A stretch of DNA of 22,727 nt, from the IMG/VR virus record IMGVR_UViG_3300032284_002533, positions 1-22,727 of that record; one strand, 5' to 3'. The notes beneath the pieces were generated by a model that saw only the letters and a list, made by a program, of their open reading frames with translations, made no database searches and was not told the DNA's origin. This document shows positions 1-7,871 of the stretch, piece by piece. Within the stretch, counting starts at the first letter, position 1; each line of letters opens with the position of its first letter. This stretch comes from a virus. The translations under genes were made by a program, and so were the position numbers.

Positions 1-741
1 CCTGCTAATCAAGGGTTACAATACAGTTTGGAGTTTAGTGCCACCAGCACATTGACCTATGCCTATGCCAGTCAGCGCATAGAAAGTGCCAACTGCCAGG
101 ATCTGGTTAGTTCACAGGTGACCCTGAGCTTCTGGGCACTTAATGTCACAGGCCCAGCTAACTTTTATGTGGAATTTCAGACTGCTAACAGCATAGACAA
201 TTTTAGCAGCACAACGCAGCTGGCAGCGCTGGCCGGCGGTTACTTTGCTATACCAGCTCTGGGTGTCTGGAATCGCTATGTGGTCACCGTCCCGGCCAGT
301 GCCATGGTGGCTAGCATAGCCAATGGTTTGGAAATCCGTTTTGTACGAGACAACACTGGTGTTAGCACAACCCGTATCACAGGTGTTCAGCTCGAAGCCG
401 GACCTGTAGCTACACCGTTTGAACGATTGCCCCTTGGACAGATACTTCAATTATGTCAGAGATACTTTGAAATAAGTGGTTATACAGGAATTGCTTCTAC
501 TACGTTCTCAGGTAATGTATCTAATGGGTCTATATATTATGCTCAGGGTAAATTTCAAGTAGCAAAACGAACTAACAACGTAATTATTACAAATACTCAT
601 CAGGGCGGGTCAGGGTTTCCTTCATCTGCCTCTACTGCTAATAATTATGATGCTTATGGTTTTTCTAATTATAGAACAGCTAATAATACAGTAAATGGCG
701 GTTACTTTCAAGATTCTTGGACAGCCTCGGCTGAAGTATAA
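1..741 (+). CDS. Tail fibre / adhesion protein, 5' end missing
   Basis: The reading frame is open from base 1 (no stop or convincing start), so the gene begins outside the window; 246 residues are visible. Residues about 1-140 look like a beta-sandwich carbohydrate-binding-type domain of phage fibres: serine/threonine- and aromatic-rich strands (LSFWALNV, VWNRYVVTVP) ending in the recurrent fibre motif TGVQLEAGPVATPFE followed by LGQILQLCQRYFE. This motif is known from many phage tail-fibre and receptor-binding proteins. The remaining C-terminal ~100 residues are Asn/Ser/Gly-rich and match nothing I recognise; they may form the receptor-contacting tip. Base composition changes sharply near base 450: the upstream part is about half G+C and the downstream part about one third. 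The stop codon overlaps the next ATG (TAATG), indicating translational coupling. Role in virion adhesion is inferred from the motif and the location beside other structural genes. Confidence 0.7.
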   Translation, partial: PANQGLQYSLEFSATSTLTYAYASQRIESANCQDLVSSQVTLSFWALNVTGPANFYVEFQTANSIDNFSSTTQLAALAGGYFAIPALGVWNRYVVTVPASAMVASIANGLEIRFVRDNTGVSTTRITGVQLEAGPVATPFERLPLGQILQLCQRYFEISGYTGIASTTFSGNVSNGSIYYAQGKFQVAKRTNNVIITNTHQGGSGFPSSASTANNYDAYGFSNYRTANNTVNGGYFQDSWTASAEV

Positions 742-1154
742 TGGCTACCATCTACGCAAAATTATTGGTTCTTGACAGTAGTGGAAATGATACATATGTA
801 GGTAATAGCAGTAACAGTCTCAGTGCCTGGGGAGCTCAGCTAGAGTTCGAACAGAACTACGAGGCTGCTCGTCAGAATTTCTATAATTTTAGATACATTC
901 GTACCACAGGGGCTAGTGCCAGCTTCATAGGAACCCGGCTCGGTCTGGACAATACAGCCGATGCTACCCCCATATCAGACACAATTACCCTGCTCAGAGG
1001 CATCCGCCTGGGCACCTATAACGATGGCAGTGTCAAGGATGCGACCGATATAAATATAGTATACAATCAGGGATTACTGCGCATGACTAGTTATCTGAGT
1101 TTTGACTATATCGCAGAAGACTATGTTGGTGAATCAAGAGCAATAACTTATTAA
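741..1154 (+). CDS. Small virion-associated protein, function unknown
   Basis: 137 residues. The start ATG shares one base with the stop of the upstream fibre gene (TAATG), so translation is probably coupled and the two proteins are likely made together. No signal peptide, membrane segment or catalytic motif is visible. The stretch SLSAWGAQLEFEQ (residues about 28-40) resembles the (W)GAQLE motif at the end of carbohydrate-binding-type beta-sandwich domains in phage fibres, so this may be a small fibre-associated or capping protein. The rest is Asn/Thr/Asp-rich with predicted beta character. A candidate late promoter for the next gene lies inside its 3' part. A structural role is inferred from context only. 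Confidence 0.6.
   Translation: MATIYAKLLVLDSSGNDTYVGNSSNSLSAWGAQLEFEQNYEAARQNFYNFRYIRTTGASASFIGTRLGLDNTADATPISDTITLLRGIRLGTYNDGSVKDATDINIVYNQGLLRMTSYLSFDYIAEDYVGESRAITY
1049..1056 (+). promoter_or_regulatory. Candidate late promoter TATAAATA (inside upstream gene)
   Basis: Exact match to the T4 late-promoter element TATAAATA, which in T4 is read by the phage sigma factor gp55 with the clamp gp45 and needs no -35 box. It lies within the 3' part of the preceding small gene, 111 bases before the ATG at 1168, which carries a strong Shine-Dalgarno. Because the site is in coding sequence it could be chance; the parallel with the other five sites in the window raises its credibility. Confidence 0.5.
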
Positions 1155-1167
1155 AGGAGCATTATAA

Positions 1168-1707
1168 ATGTTTAACACCGAAGAAAATTTAAAACTTCGC
1201 GGTAGTGTTGACATCAAGGTCGTAGGATCTGATGGCATCGTCAAGGAAAACCGTTTTATCCCGAACCTCGTAGTTCAAAGCGGTAAAAACTACATTGCAA
1301 CCCGCATGATTGGTACAGCAACCTCAGTTACAGCTGTTTATACCACAGCTAGTGCAACCAGCTGCATGACCTACATGGGCCTGGGAACTTCAACTACAAC
1401 AGCTTCAGTAAATGATACTACTCTGAATACCGAAGTAACAGTTGCTGGTGACATTGCAGCTTATAACCGAGCACCAATTGCATCAACCACACAAAGCACT
1501 GGTGTTGTAACCTATGTAGCAGTATTTGGTCCTAATAATCCACAAAGAACCAATACATCAAATACAACAGCGATTACCGAAGCAAGTATCTTCAATAGCT
1601 CAACAGCAGCTCTAGCAGGTACTATGTTATGCCGCACTACATTCAATGCGGTAAACAAAGGTAACGACGACACATTACAAATTACCTGGACTATTACAGT
1701 CAGTTAA
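1168..1707 (+). CDS. Virion structural protein, tail/fibre type, unknown
   Basis: 179 residues, started at an ATG preceded by a strong AAAGGAG ribosome-binding site. The N-terminus is charged (LKLRGSVDIKVVGSDGIVKE), followed by NLVVQSGKNYIATRM and a Thr/Ser/Ala-rich section. MGLGTSTTTASVNDTTLNTEV (residues about 68-88, given here only as its pattern: a G-G-T run, then D-T-x-L and E) is a motif seen in many phage tail-tip and fibre proteins, where a loop with a GTGT-like run precedes an acidic strand. There are no membrane segments. The C-terminus is beta-like (LQITWTITVS). It is probably a tail-tip or baseplate-associated protein; the exact role is unknown. A TATAAATA element lies 111 bases upstream. 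Confidence 0.65.
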   Translation: MFNTEENLKLRGSVDIKVVGSDGIVKENRFIPNLVVQSGKNYIATRMIGTATSVTAVYTTASATSCMTYMGLGTSTTTASVNDTTLNTEVTVAGDIAAYNRAPIASTTQSTGVVTYVAVFGPNNPQRTNTSNTTAITEASIFNSSTAALAGTMLCRTTFNAVNKGNDDTLQITWTITVS

Positions 1708-1726
1708 TTAAACTAAGGTTAAAGAC

Positions 1727-2341
1727 ATGGCAGCCCTAACGCTCAGACGGCTTAAAGGGTTGCCCTTAACCAATAATGAAGTTGATGACAACTTCAGTAA
1801 CCTTGATAACAACAAGGTTCAGTTAGGTGGCGATCTAGGCGGTAGTACTAGCACTCCGGTAGTCACAAGACTGCAGGGGTTTGCGGTATCTAACGCAACT
1901 CCAGTTAGTGGTAATACCCTGATCTGGACAGGATCAGCCTGGGCTCCTCAGTACGTAACAGTTACTGGCATAACCCAGCTGGTAAACACCGTAGTCAATG
2001 ACATTAGTCATCAGTTTAACAACCTGCAACAGGTGTTTACACTTAGAACCAATTATACAGCTTTGACTGGCAGTGAATTCACTGACAGCAAAGACCTAGA
2101 TGTGATATTAGACGGCCGATACCTGGCAGCTGACATCACAGAATTTAACAGATACTGGCCCTGGCAGAGTGAATTTGATGCGGGCCGTAGTAATAGTTTT
2201 CGCATGCGTGGAGCAAAAATTCTGTTCTACAAGCAACCGCAGACGAAAACCACAGTTTTTATAAAGATAAATACTAAGTCAGCATCAAAACAGTACAGGA
2301 AATACCCCCTGGCACCTATTAATATAGCTTTTGGAGATTAA
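1727..2341 (+). CDS. Virion structural protein with N-terminal docking-type module
   Basis: 204 residues; ATG with a modest upstream AAGG. The N-terminus (LRRLKGLPLTNNEVDDNFSN) is the short module found at the start of many fibre and baseplate-associated proteins of T4-like marine phages: a basic/hydrophobic start, LT, then an acidic stretch ending in DDNF. It is commonly followed by a GGDLGGS-type linker, present here at residues about 33-42. The centre includes a possible helical or coiled segment (ITQLVNTVVNDISHQFNNLQQ) that could trimerise. The C-terminus is basic (KSASKQYRKYPLAP). The gene sits three bases upstream of the 997-residue structural gene, so the two are probably cotranscribed and may assemble together. 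Function is inferred. Confidence 0.65.
   Translation: MAALTLRRLKGLPLTNNEVDDNFSNLDNNKVQLGGDLGGSTSTPVVTRLQGFAVSNATPVSGNTLIWTGSAWAPQYVTVTGITQLVNTVVNDISHQFNNLQQVFTLRTNYTALTGSEFTDSKDLDVILDGRYLAADITEFNRYWPWQSEFDAGRSNSFRMRGAKILFYKQPQTKTTVFIKINTKSASKQYRKYPLAPINIAFGD
2266..2273 (+). promoter_or_regulatory. Possible late promoter variant GATAAATA
   Basis: GATAAATA differs at one base from the T4 late consensus. It lies in the 3' end of the preceding gene, 70 bases before the ATG of the 997-residue structural protein. Support comes mainly from the same 8-mer occurring before the genes at 7872 and 20441. It could be chance, since it is within coding sequence. Confidence 0.35.
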
Positions 2342-2343
2342 AA

Positions 2344-5337
2344 ATGGCTAAACGCATTATACCTGATTATTATAGTTTTAACCCTGCAACGAAAACTATA
2401 ACAATCCCTAACCGTATCATTCAACGTCAGAACATGCTTCTGATTACGAATGAACAAACCAATACGGTTATTTTCAATTTCAGTGATCCTGATCTATACA
2501 TTACCAGTTACACAGCTCCTTTTAGTAGCTCAGCAACCAGTATTGGTACTCAGTTCACACTTAACTACAATACTGCTAGCATGGGCACCAGCGATACATT
2601 GGCTATCCTGGTAGACGAAAACGCAGAGTTCTTTACACCAAGTGAAGTTTTAACTGACGACACCAACAAGTTAAGAACATCAAGCCCACAAGCTTTAATG
2701 GATACGGACTTTGAGTTCGGCCTACAACCAATCAAATGGGAAGCCTATACTCAACAACATAACTATCCAAGCTATTACCTCAAAGGCGGTGGTAATGCTC
2801 TTAATGTTGTTAGACTTTATGCAGATAATAGCAGTCCTAGATCTACAGCTACCATTATTACAGCTACTACAGCTCCACACGGTCTAGTTACCGGTGACCT
2901 GGTTCAGGTCATATTCTCAGGTGACTATAGACTGAACGGTGTATTCCCAGTTCTATCAGTTCCATCATCTGGTGCTATTACATTCCAGGCTAAAGGTCAG
3001 GTTTCAGGCGATCAATTATCTTCATACACCATCATCAACGGTGGTACAGTATTTGATAGCAACAATCAGACTTCTAAGATTGCACTTAGCTCCAATGCTG
3101 CCATGTACTACCTGGACACAGTAACAGCAGGTGCAGGTACTGGTCAGACCATCATTGTTAACACAGCTTACAAACATGGTTTAATGCCAGGCGCTCCAAT
3201 CCTGGTCAACAGCTCATTGACCAACAGTGCCAACGGTGTTTGGTTTGTCTATGACGTTCCAAGCCCAACACAATTCCGCTACCAAACTCCAGGTTTTGCG
3301 TCTGGTTCTTCTAGCGCAATCATTGATACAGCCAACGTGGTTGTGACTCTGAGACCTGAAGCAACCTATACGCATAGAAGTACCGACGGTGGCGTCAACG
3401 TGTCAATCCAAAATATCTACACAGGTATTCAGGCCATCCGTCAGACTCGCAGATACTTCCGATACCAATCAGGTAAAGGTATCCAGATGTCCACAGGTAC
3501 TAAGTTTGCACCTAGCTACGAAATTCAAGGTGTCAGCTCCGTTGGTACTACTGCAGTCATCACAACTTCACAGGCAGCTAACCTGTTATCAGGTTCAGTA
3601 ATTCGTGTTGAAGGTGTGCGTGTAAATGCTGGTACAACCAACTATTACAACGGTGACTTCATTGTACAGGACGTGTTCTATTCTAGCAACATTGTTACCT
3701 ATACCATGAGTGGTACACCAACTGACAAGTTACCTGGTTCAGATCCTACTCCATACATGACAGTTAAAAACTGGGTAGGTTCATCCATGCGCGTGGGTAT
3801 GTTTGATGGCCAAAACGGTTTCTTCTTCGAATACGACGGTCAAAACTGGTATGCAGTTCGCCGCTCCAGTGTTCGTGAAGTATTTGGTTTAGTCAACGTA
3901 ACCAACGGTTCAGGTATCATCACTGGTTCAACCATTGGTACAGTTGCTCCAACCCGATTCAGCAAACAGCTAATCCCTGGTCAATATGTGGTTATCCGTG
4001 GTCAATCATACCAAATTCAGGCTATTGATTCAGACTCACAGATCCAAGTTACTCCAGCTTATCGTGGTCCTACCCTAAACAACACTCGCATGAACATGAC
4101 TCAGGATCTAAGAGTTCCACAAAGTGCCTGGAACCTGGATCGATGCGACGGTACTGGCCCAACTGGTTTCAATTTAGATGTAACCAAGATGCAAATGATC
4201 TACATGGACTATACCTGGTACGGCGCTGGCTTTATTCGCTGGGGCTTCAGAGGTGTAGACGGCAATGTGTTCTATTGCCATAAGATGGCAAACAGTAACG
4301 TTAACAACTTAGCCTACATGAGATCTGGTAACCTTCCATCTCGATACGAGGGTGCAAACGTTGGTCCAGTTACTCAGTTAGCAGGTAACAACACAACCTC
4401 AGTTGGTGGTACGTTCCTGGCTGCTCAGACCGATACATTGCTGGTTCAGGATGCTATTCGTTTCCCTAGCTCAGGTCAGGTTGTTCTTAGTCAATTAACC
4501 AGCACCGAAGTTTTAGCCTACACAGGTAAAACATCAGCAACTATTGGTGGTGTTCTTTACCATGCATTGACTGGTTTGACTCGTCGCCAATTAGGTGGTA
4601 CTACAAGTAACATGACATTCTTCCCAACCGAATACTTTGGCGGTACAGCGGGCTTTAGCTCAGTTTGTGCAGTACAGTATTTAAGCTGTAATGCTGCTCC
4701 AACATTTATGCACTGGGGTTCAAGCGTTATCATGGACGGTGGTTTCCAAGACGACAACAGCATCCAGTTTGCTTATGTTAAACAAACTTCAGCAATTACC
4801 CTGCAAGCAGGTACAAGTATTGCTGCAATTAGTATCCGTTTATCTCCAAGCGTTGATAACGGTACTGTTGGTGCCTATGGTGTCAAAGACGTTGTAAACC
4901 GCATGCAATTAAGAACACGAAGCCTGGGTATTGCAACCAATACTTCCATACAGGTTCTGGGTATCTTGAACGGAACATTCCCAGCTAATACCAGCACATC
5001 ACCAAGACCAGTTCTTCCAGGTGATTGGGCAACTACTTCCATTGTTGCCAACATTGGTGTAGCCAGCCTGGCTCAGATCATTGACCACACAGGTAACGGT
5101 ACATTGTTAACCGGTGGTGAACAGATCTTTGGTTTTGTTACAGGTAACACTGCAGACAACTATGATATTAGCGTTGTTCGTGATCTGGGTACAAGTATTG
5201 TTTCAGGTGACGGTAGTAACAAGACTCCTGGCTTCCCAGTAGGTCCAGATGTCCTTACCATCGTGCTGAAGAATGCTAACCCAAGCGTGGCAATTGCTTC
5301 AAACGTTCGATTAAGCTGGTCAGAAGCTCAAGCTTAA
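2344..5337 (+). CDS. Large virion structural protein (997 aa), baseplate/fibre associated
   Basis: A 997-residue protein resembling the large conserved structural protein of marine T4-like phages. Residues about 100-135 hold a signature beginning LTDDTNKLRTSSPQALMDTD and ending LQPIKWE. Two or three beta-domain repeats follow (APHGLVTGDLVQV ... NGVFPV; YKHGLMPGAPILV ... NGVWFV; a weaker one near residue 400). Residues about 486-509 contain FDGQNGFFFEYDGQNWYAVR. Residues about 544-575 hold PGQYVVIRGQ through AYRG. Residues about 595-637 contain WNLDRCDGTGPTGFN and MDYTWYGAGFIRWGFRG. A later domain has an LTGLTRRQLGG motif. No enzyme motif or membrane segment is seen. Codon use resembles gp23 more than the neck genes (few ATA codons), hinting at high expression. 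I favour a baseplate or fibre-attachment role, not proven here. The name and partner are uncertain. Confidence 0.75.
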   Translation: MAKRIIPDYYSFNPATKTITIPNRIIQRQNMLLITNEQTNTVIFNFSDPDLYITSYTAPFSSSATSIGTQFTLNYNTASMGTSDTLAILVDENAEFFTPSEVLTDDTNKLRTSSPQALMDTDFEFGLQPIKWEAYTQQHNYPSYYLKGGGNALNVVRLYADNSSPRSTATIITATTAPHGLVTGDLVQVIFSGDYRLNGVFPVLSVPSSGAITFQAKGQVSGDQLSSYTIINGGTVFDSNNQTSKIALSSNAAMYYLDTVTAGAGTGQTIIVNTAYKHGLMPGAPILVNSSLTNSANGVWFVYDVPSPTQFRYQTPGFASGSSSAIIDTANVVVTLRPEATYTHRSTDGGVNVSIQNIYTGIQAIRQTRRYFRYQSGKGIQMSTGTKFAPSYEIQGVSSVGTTAVITTSQAANLLSGSVIRVEGVRVNAGTTNYYNGDFIVQDVFYSSNIVTYTMSGTPTDKLPGSDPTPYMTVKNWVGSSMRVGMFDGQNGFFFEYDGQNWYAVRRSSVREVFGLVNVTNGSGIITGSTIGTVAPTRFSKQLIPGQYVVIRGQSYQIQAIDSDSQIQVTPAYRGPTLNNTRMNMTQDLRVPQSAWNLDRCDGTGPTGFNLDVTKMQMIYMDYTWYGAGFIRWGFRGVDGNVFYCHKMANSNVNNLAYMRSGNLPSRYEGANVGPVTQLAGNNTTSVGGTFLAAQTDTLLVQDAIRFPSSGQVVLSQLTSTEVLAYTGKTSATIGGVLYHALTGLTRRQLGGTTSNMTFFPTEYFGGTAGFSSVCAVQYLSCNAAPTFMHWGSSVIMDGGFQDDNSIQFAYVKQTSAITLQAGTSIAAISIRLSPSVDNGTVGAYGVKDVVNRMQLRTRSLGIATNTSIQVLGILNGTFPANTSTSPRPVLPGDWATTSIVANIGVASLAQIIDHTGNGTLLTGGEQIFGFVTGNTADNYDISVVRDLGTSIVSGDGSNKTPGFPVGPDVLTIVLKNANPSVAIASNVRLSWSEAQA

Positions 5338-5354
5338 TTATTTAAGGAGACGCT

Positions 5355-6335
5355 ATGTCGGCTCCGGCCAGTAGACAAGCCCTAATCGATTATTGTTTAC
5401 GTCGATTAGGGCATCCGGTTACAGAGATCAACGTCGATGACGATCAGTTAAGCGATCGTCTCGATGATGCTCTCCAATACTTCCAAGACTATCATTATGA
5501 TGGTGTAGAGCGCATTTACCTGAAACACAAGGTAACGGCCAGCTCTATTACGCTTAATGAAAGCAATGCAGTAGCCTATCAGAAAGGTGAAACCGTAGTG
5601 GGATCCACTTCGGGCGCCAAGGCAACTGTATATTCCTGGGATGACGTCTACAATGTTACCAGCAGCTATGGCACCAGTTTGGTTGTTACGGGCATTAGTG
5701 GAACCTTTGTCACAGGTGAAACCATAGTTGGTCAGACAACAGCACATTCCAGTACAGTAAATCAGTATATCATTGGTGACGTAGACAACGGTTACATAGA
5801 TGTCGACGACAGCATCATTGGTGTAGTTAGAATTCTTCCGTTCAGTGCCACCAACACAGGCCTGGACTACATGTTTGATCTGCGCTATCAGCTCAGGTTA
5901 AACGATCTATTCGATCTCATGAACACCAGCATAATCTATTATCAACAGGTCAAGGCTCATCTGGACCTCATAGACATGCTTTTAGTGGGACAAAAAAGCT
6001 TTAGATACCAGCGTCATCAGAATCGCGTGTTCATAGACATGAGCTGGGGCAGCGATGTTCGCATTGGCGAAATACTTTTAATTGAATGCTTCAAGATTCT
6101 GAATCCAGATCAATGGAACGATGTATACAACGATCGTTTCTTAAAACGCTATACCACAGCACTGATCAAACGTCAGTGGGGTGAAAATCTTAAAAAATTC
6201 GAAGGCATACAGATGCCTGGCGGTGTGACTCTTAATGGTCAAAAAATCTTTGATGAAGCCGTGGCTGAAATCTACCAGCTAGAAAACGAAATGATGACAA
6301 CCTACGTAGAGCCACCTGACTTCTTGGTGGGCTAA
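5355..6335 (+). CDS. gp13: Neck protein gp13 (head completion) with inserted repeat domain
   Basis: 326 residues. In T4, gp13 with gp14 forms the neck that closes the filled head and accepts the tail. The N-terminus carries the family signature (LIDYCLRRLGHPV, INVDDDQLSDRLDDALQYFQ, residues about 10-45), and the family continues with DVDNGYIDVDDSIIGVVRIL (residues about 142-161) and a C-terminal half rich in conserved aromatic/basic residues (MSWGSDVRIGEILLIECF). Between about 62 and 138 an extra segment is present with two related motifs, GETVVGSTSGAKATV (78-92) and GETIVGQTTAHSSTV (121-135); this type of repeat is common in phage surface proteins and is not part of the T4 gp13 core as I know it. 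The start has a strong AAGGAG. gp14 follows after two bases. An inverted repeat overlaps the first codons. Confidence 0.9.
   Translation: MSAPASRQALIDYCLRRLGHPVTEINVDDDQLSDRLDDALQYFQDYHYDGVERIYLKHKVTASSITLNESNAVAYQKGETVVGSTSGAKATVYSWDDVYNVTSSYGTSLVVTGISGTFVTGETIVGQTTAHSSTVNQYIIGDVDNGYIDVDDSIIGVVRILPFSATNTGLDYMFDLRYQLRLNDLFDLMNTSIIYYQQVKAHLDLIDMLLVGQKSFRYQRHQNRVFIDMSWGSDVRIGEILLIECFKILNPDQWNDVYNDRFLKRYTTALIKRQWGENLKKFEGIQMPGGVTLNGQKIFDEAVAEIYQLENEMMTTYVEPPDFLVG
5379..5412 (+). repeat. 11-bp perfect inverted repeat, hairpin at start of gp13
   Basis: GCCCTAATCGA (5379-5389) and its exact reverse complement TCGATTAGGGC (5402-5412) flank a 12-base loop. It begins 24 bases after the gp13 start codon, inside sequence encoding the conserved ALIDYCLRRLGH region. 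In mRNA it would form a stable 11-bp stem, possibly extended by a U-G pair. No T-run follows, so it is not a simple intrinsic terminator. It could tune gp13 translation, set an RNase processing site between the abundant upstream protein and the neck genes, or be chance. Confidence 0.7.
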
Positions 6336-6337
6336 TC

Positions 6338-7114
6338 ATGGCCACCAATTTTTATTTTCAAAGTGGCATTCCTGGTGGTCGCACCAGCGAACAAAGACTC
6401 ATAGAAAGCCTAATCATTGAAGCCATTAAGGTCTATGGCTTTGATGTATTCTACATGCCCAGAACTCAGGTCAACAAGGACAACATATTCCTGGATGACG
6501 CTCTGGCTACCTTTGACAATGCCATACCCATAGAATGCTATCTGGAAAATGTCAATGGCTATGGTGGCGATGGCGAGCTCATGAGTAAGTTTGGCATTGA
6601 GTTCCGAGACACTGCTACCTTTGTCATGGTGCGCAGTCGCTGGGAAGACACCGTGGCAGCTGGTCGCAGCAATGTGCTGACCCTACCCAACAGACCGGCC
6701 GAGGGTGATTTATTGTACATGCCCCTGACCAAGAGCTATTTTGAAATTAAAAAAGTCGAAGCCAAGGATCCATTCTTCCAGCTAGGCAAATTATACGTGT
6801 ACAAACTGCAGTGTGAACTCTGGCAATACAACAGCGAAGAGCTCAACACCAATGTCAGTGAAATTGACAGCATTGAACAGCTCAATAGTCTGGGCATCAA
6901 CAACTTTGAATTCCTACTAGAAGACGGTGGTAGATTGCGCACCGAAACCAATGACTATCTGGACGAAGACAAAGGCTTCCTGCTCTGGGAAGGTTTTGAT
7001 TTGCCCTCGCAGGACAACCTGGCAGACAATGTTAACTTTAGAAACGAAGCTCTGGACATACTGGACTTTAGTGAAACCAATCCTTTTGGCGAGGTGGTAA
7101 GAAATAATGTTTGA
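6338..7114 (+). CDS. gp14: Neck protein gp14
   Basis: 258 residues, close to the 256 of T4 gp14. gp14 joins gp13 in the neck complex that stabilises packaged DNA and connects to the tail terminator. Recognisable parts: the N-terminus FYFQSGIPGGRTSEQRLIE, then IEAIKVYGFDVFYMPRT followed by DNIFLDD (residues about 27-56), a central FGIEFRDTATFVMVRSRW, and the C-terminal conserved run NEALDILDFSETNPFGEV. It starts two bases after the gp13 stop and its 3' end overlaps the gp15 start by 8 bases, so gp13, gp14 and gp15 form a coupled translational unit, matching the gene order 13-14-15 of T4. Confidence 0.9.
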   Translation: MATNFYFQSGIPGGRTSEQRLIESLIIEAIKVYGFDVFYMPRTQVNKDNIFLDDALATFDNAIPIECYLENVNGYGGDGELMSKFGIEFRDTATFVMVRSRWEDTVAAGRSNVLTLPNRPAEGDLLYMPLTKSYFEIKKVEAKDPFFQLGKLYVYKLQCELWQYNSEELNTNVSEIDSIEQLNSLGINNFEFLLEDGGRLRTETNDYLDEDKGFLLWEGFDLPSQDNLADNVNFRNEALDILDFSETNPFGEVVRNNV

Positions 7115-7856
7115 AGATAAAGTCTTTTACCACGGCATAACACGCAAAGCCATAGTAAGCTTTGGAGTAATGTTCAACAACATCAACATACGCAGACGCG
7201 ATGCTGCTGGCGAAATTAGTCAGGTAATTCGTGTACCACTGAGCTATGGCCCTAAGAATAAAATGCTTAGCCGCATTCAGCGACTGCCTGTGGCTGAGGA
7301 AGCCAAGACAGAAATTACAGTACCTCGCATGAGCTTTGAAGTAGTTAATTTTGAATATGATCCAGCCCGAAAAATTAACCTGCAGAATCAACTAAAGACT
7401 GTAATTAGTCAGACTCAGGCCAAGCGCACCTATGGCCCAGTTCCCTACAACATAACCATGAATCTCTATGCCTATGTTAAAAATCAGGATGATGGACTAC
7501 AGATATTCGAACAGATTGTTCCAGCCTTTAATCCGGACTTTAATGTTACTGTAAACTATGTGCCTGAAATGGGCATCAAACACGACCTGCCCATAATCAT
7601 CAACAATGTAACCTATGATGATAACTACGAAGGTGATACTGCTGCTCAGCGCATGATCATCTGGACCTATACCTTTACACTTAAAGTATACTACTATGGC
7701 CCAACCGAGACACAAGAGATCATACGCGAAGCCATTGCCAATGTATTTAATGATCCAAACCTGAGCAACCAGATAAATAAATACAGTGTAAGCACTGATC
7801 CGACGACAGCAACACCAACGGATACGTACAAATTCCTTGAAACTTTTGAAGAATAA
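7107..7856 (+). CDS. gp15: Tail sheath stabiliser / tail terminator gp15
   Basis: 249 residues (T4 gp15 has 272). gp15 forms the hexameric ring at the head-proximal tail end; it caps the tube and sheath and docks the tail to the neck. The N-terminus is the family signature (FEDKVFYHGITRKAIVSFGV then FNNINIRRRD), followed by IRVPLSYGPKNKML and the central PYNITMNLYAYVKNQDDGLQ with FNPDFNVTVNYVPEMG. The ATG overlaps the gp14 stop by 8 bases, which fixes the start well. Its 3' end contains a GATAAATA element that may promote the following gene. Order and length both support the assignment. Confidence 0.9.
   Translation: MFEDKVFYHGITRKAIVSFGVMFNNINIRRRDAAGEISQVIRVPLSYGPKNKMLSRIQRLPVAEEAKTEITVPRMSFEVVNFEYDPARKINLQNQLKTVISQTQAKRTYGPVPYNITMNLYAYVKNQDDGLQIFEQIVPAFNPDFNVTVNYVPEMGIKHDLPIIINNVTYDDNYEGDTAAQRMIIWTYTFTLKVYYYGPTETQEIIREAIANVFNDPNLSNQINKYSVSTDPTTATPTDTYKFLETFEE
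7772..7779 (+). promoter_or_regulatory. Possible late promoter variant GATAAATA
   Basis: GATAAATA, one base from the T4 late consensus, inside the gp15 3' end and 92 bases before the ATG of the 613-residue fibre-like gene. A second overlapping AATAAATA follows 4 bases on. Support is the recurrence of this 8-mer before other virion genes in the window; activity is unproven. Confidence 0.35.
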
Positions 7857-7871
7857 TAACCGGGATAGACC

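Noticed and set aside
28-30. TTG at 28 as start of the first fibre gene
   Set aside because: The frame is open upstream to base 1 and no ribosome-binding site precedes it, so the gene is simply cut by the window edge.
1163-1170. TATAAATG overlapping a gene start as a late promoter
   Set aside because: It contains the start codon itself, so transcripts would begin inside the gene; it differs from the consensus at the last base.
5448-5747. Reverse-strand open frame of 99 codons opposite gp13
   Set aside because: It is a shadow of gp13 with no ribosome-binding site or family resemblance.
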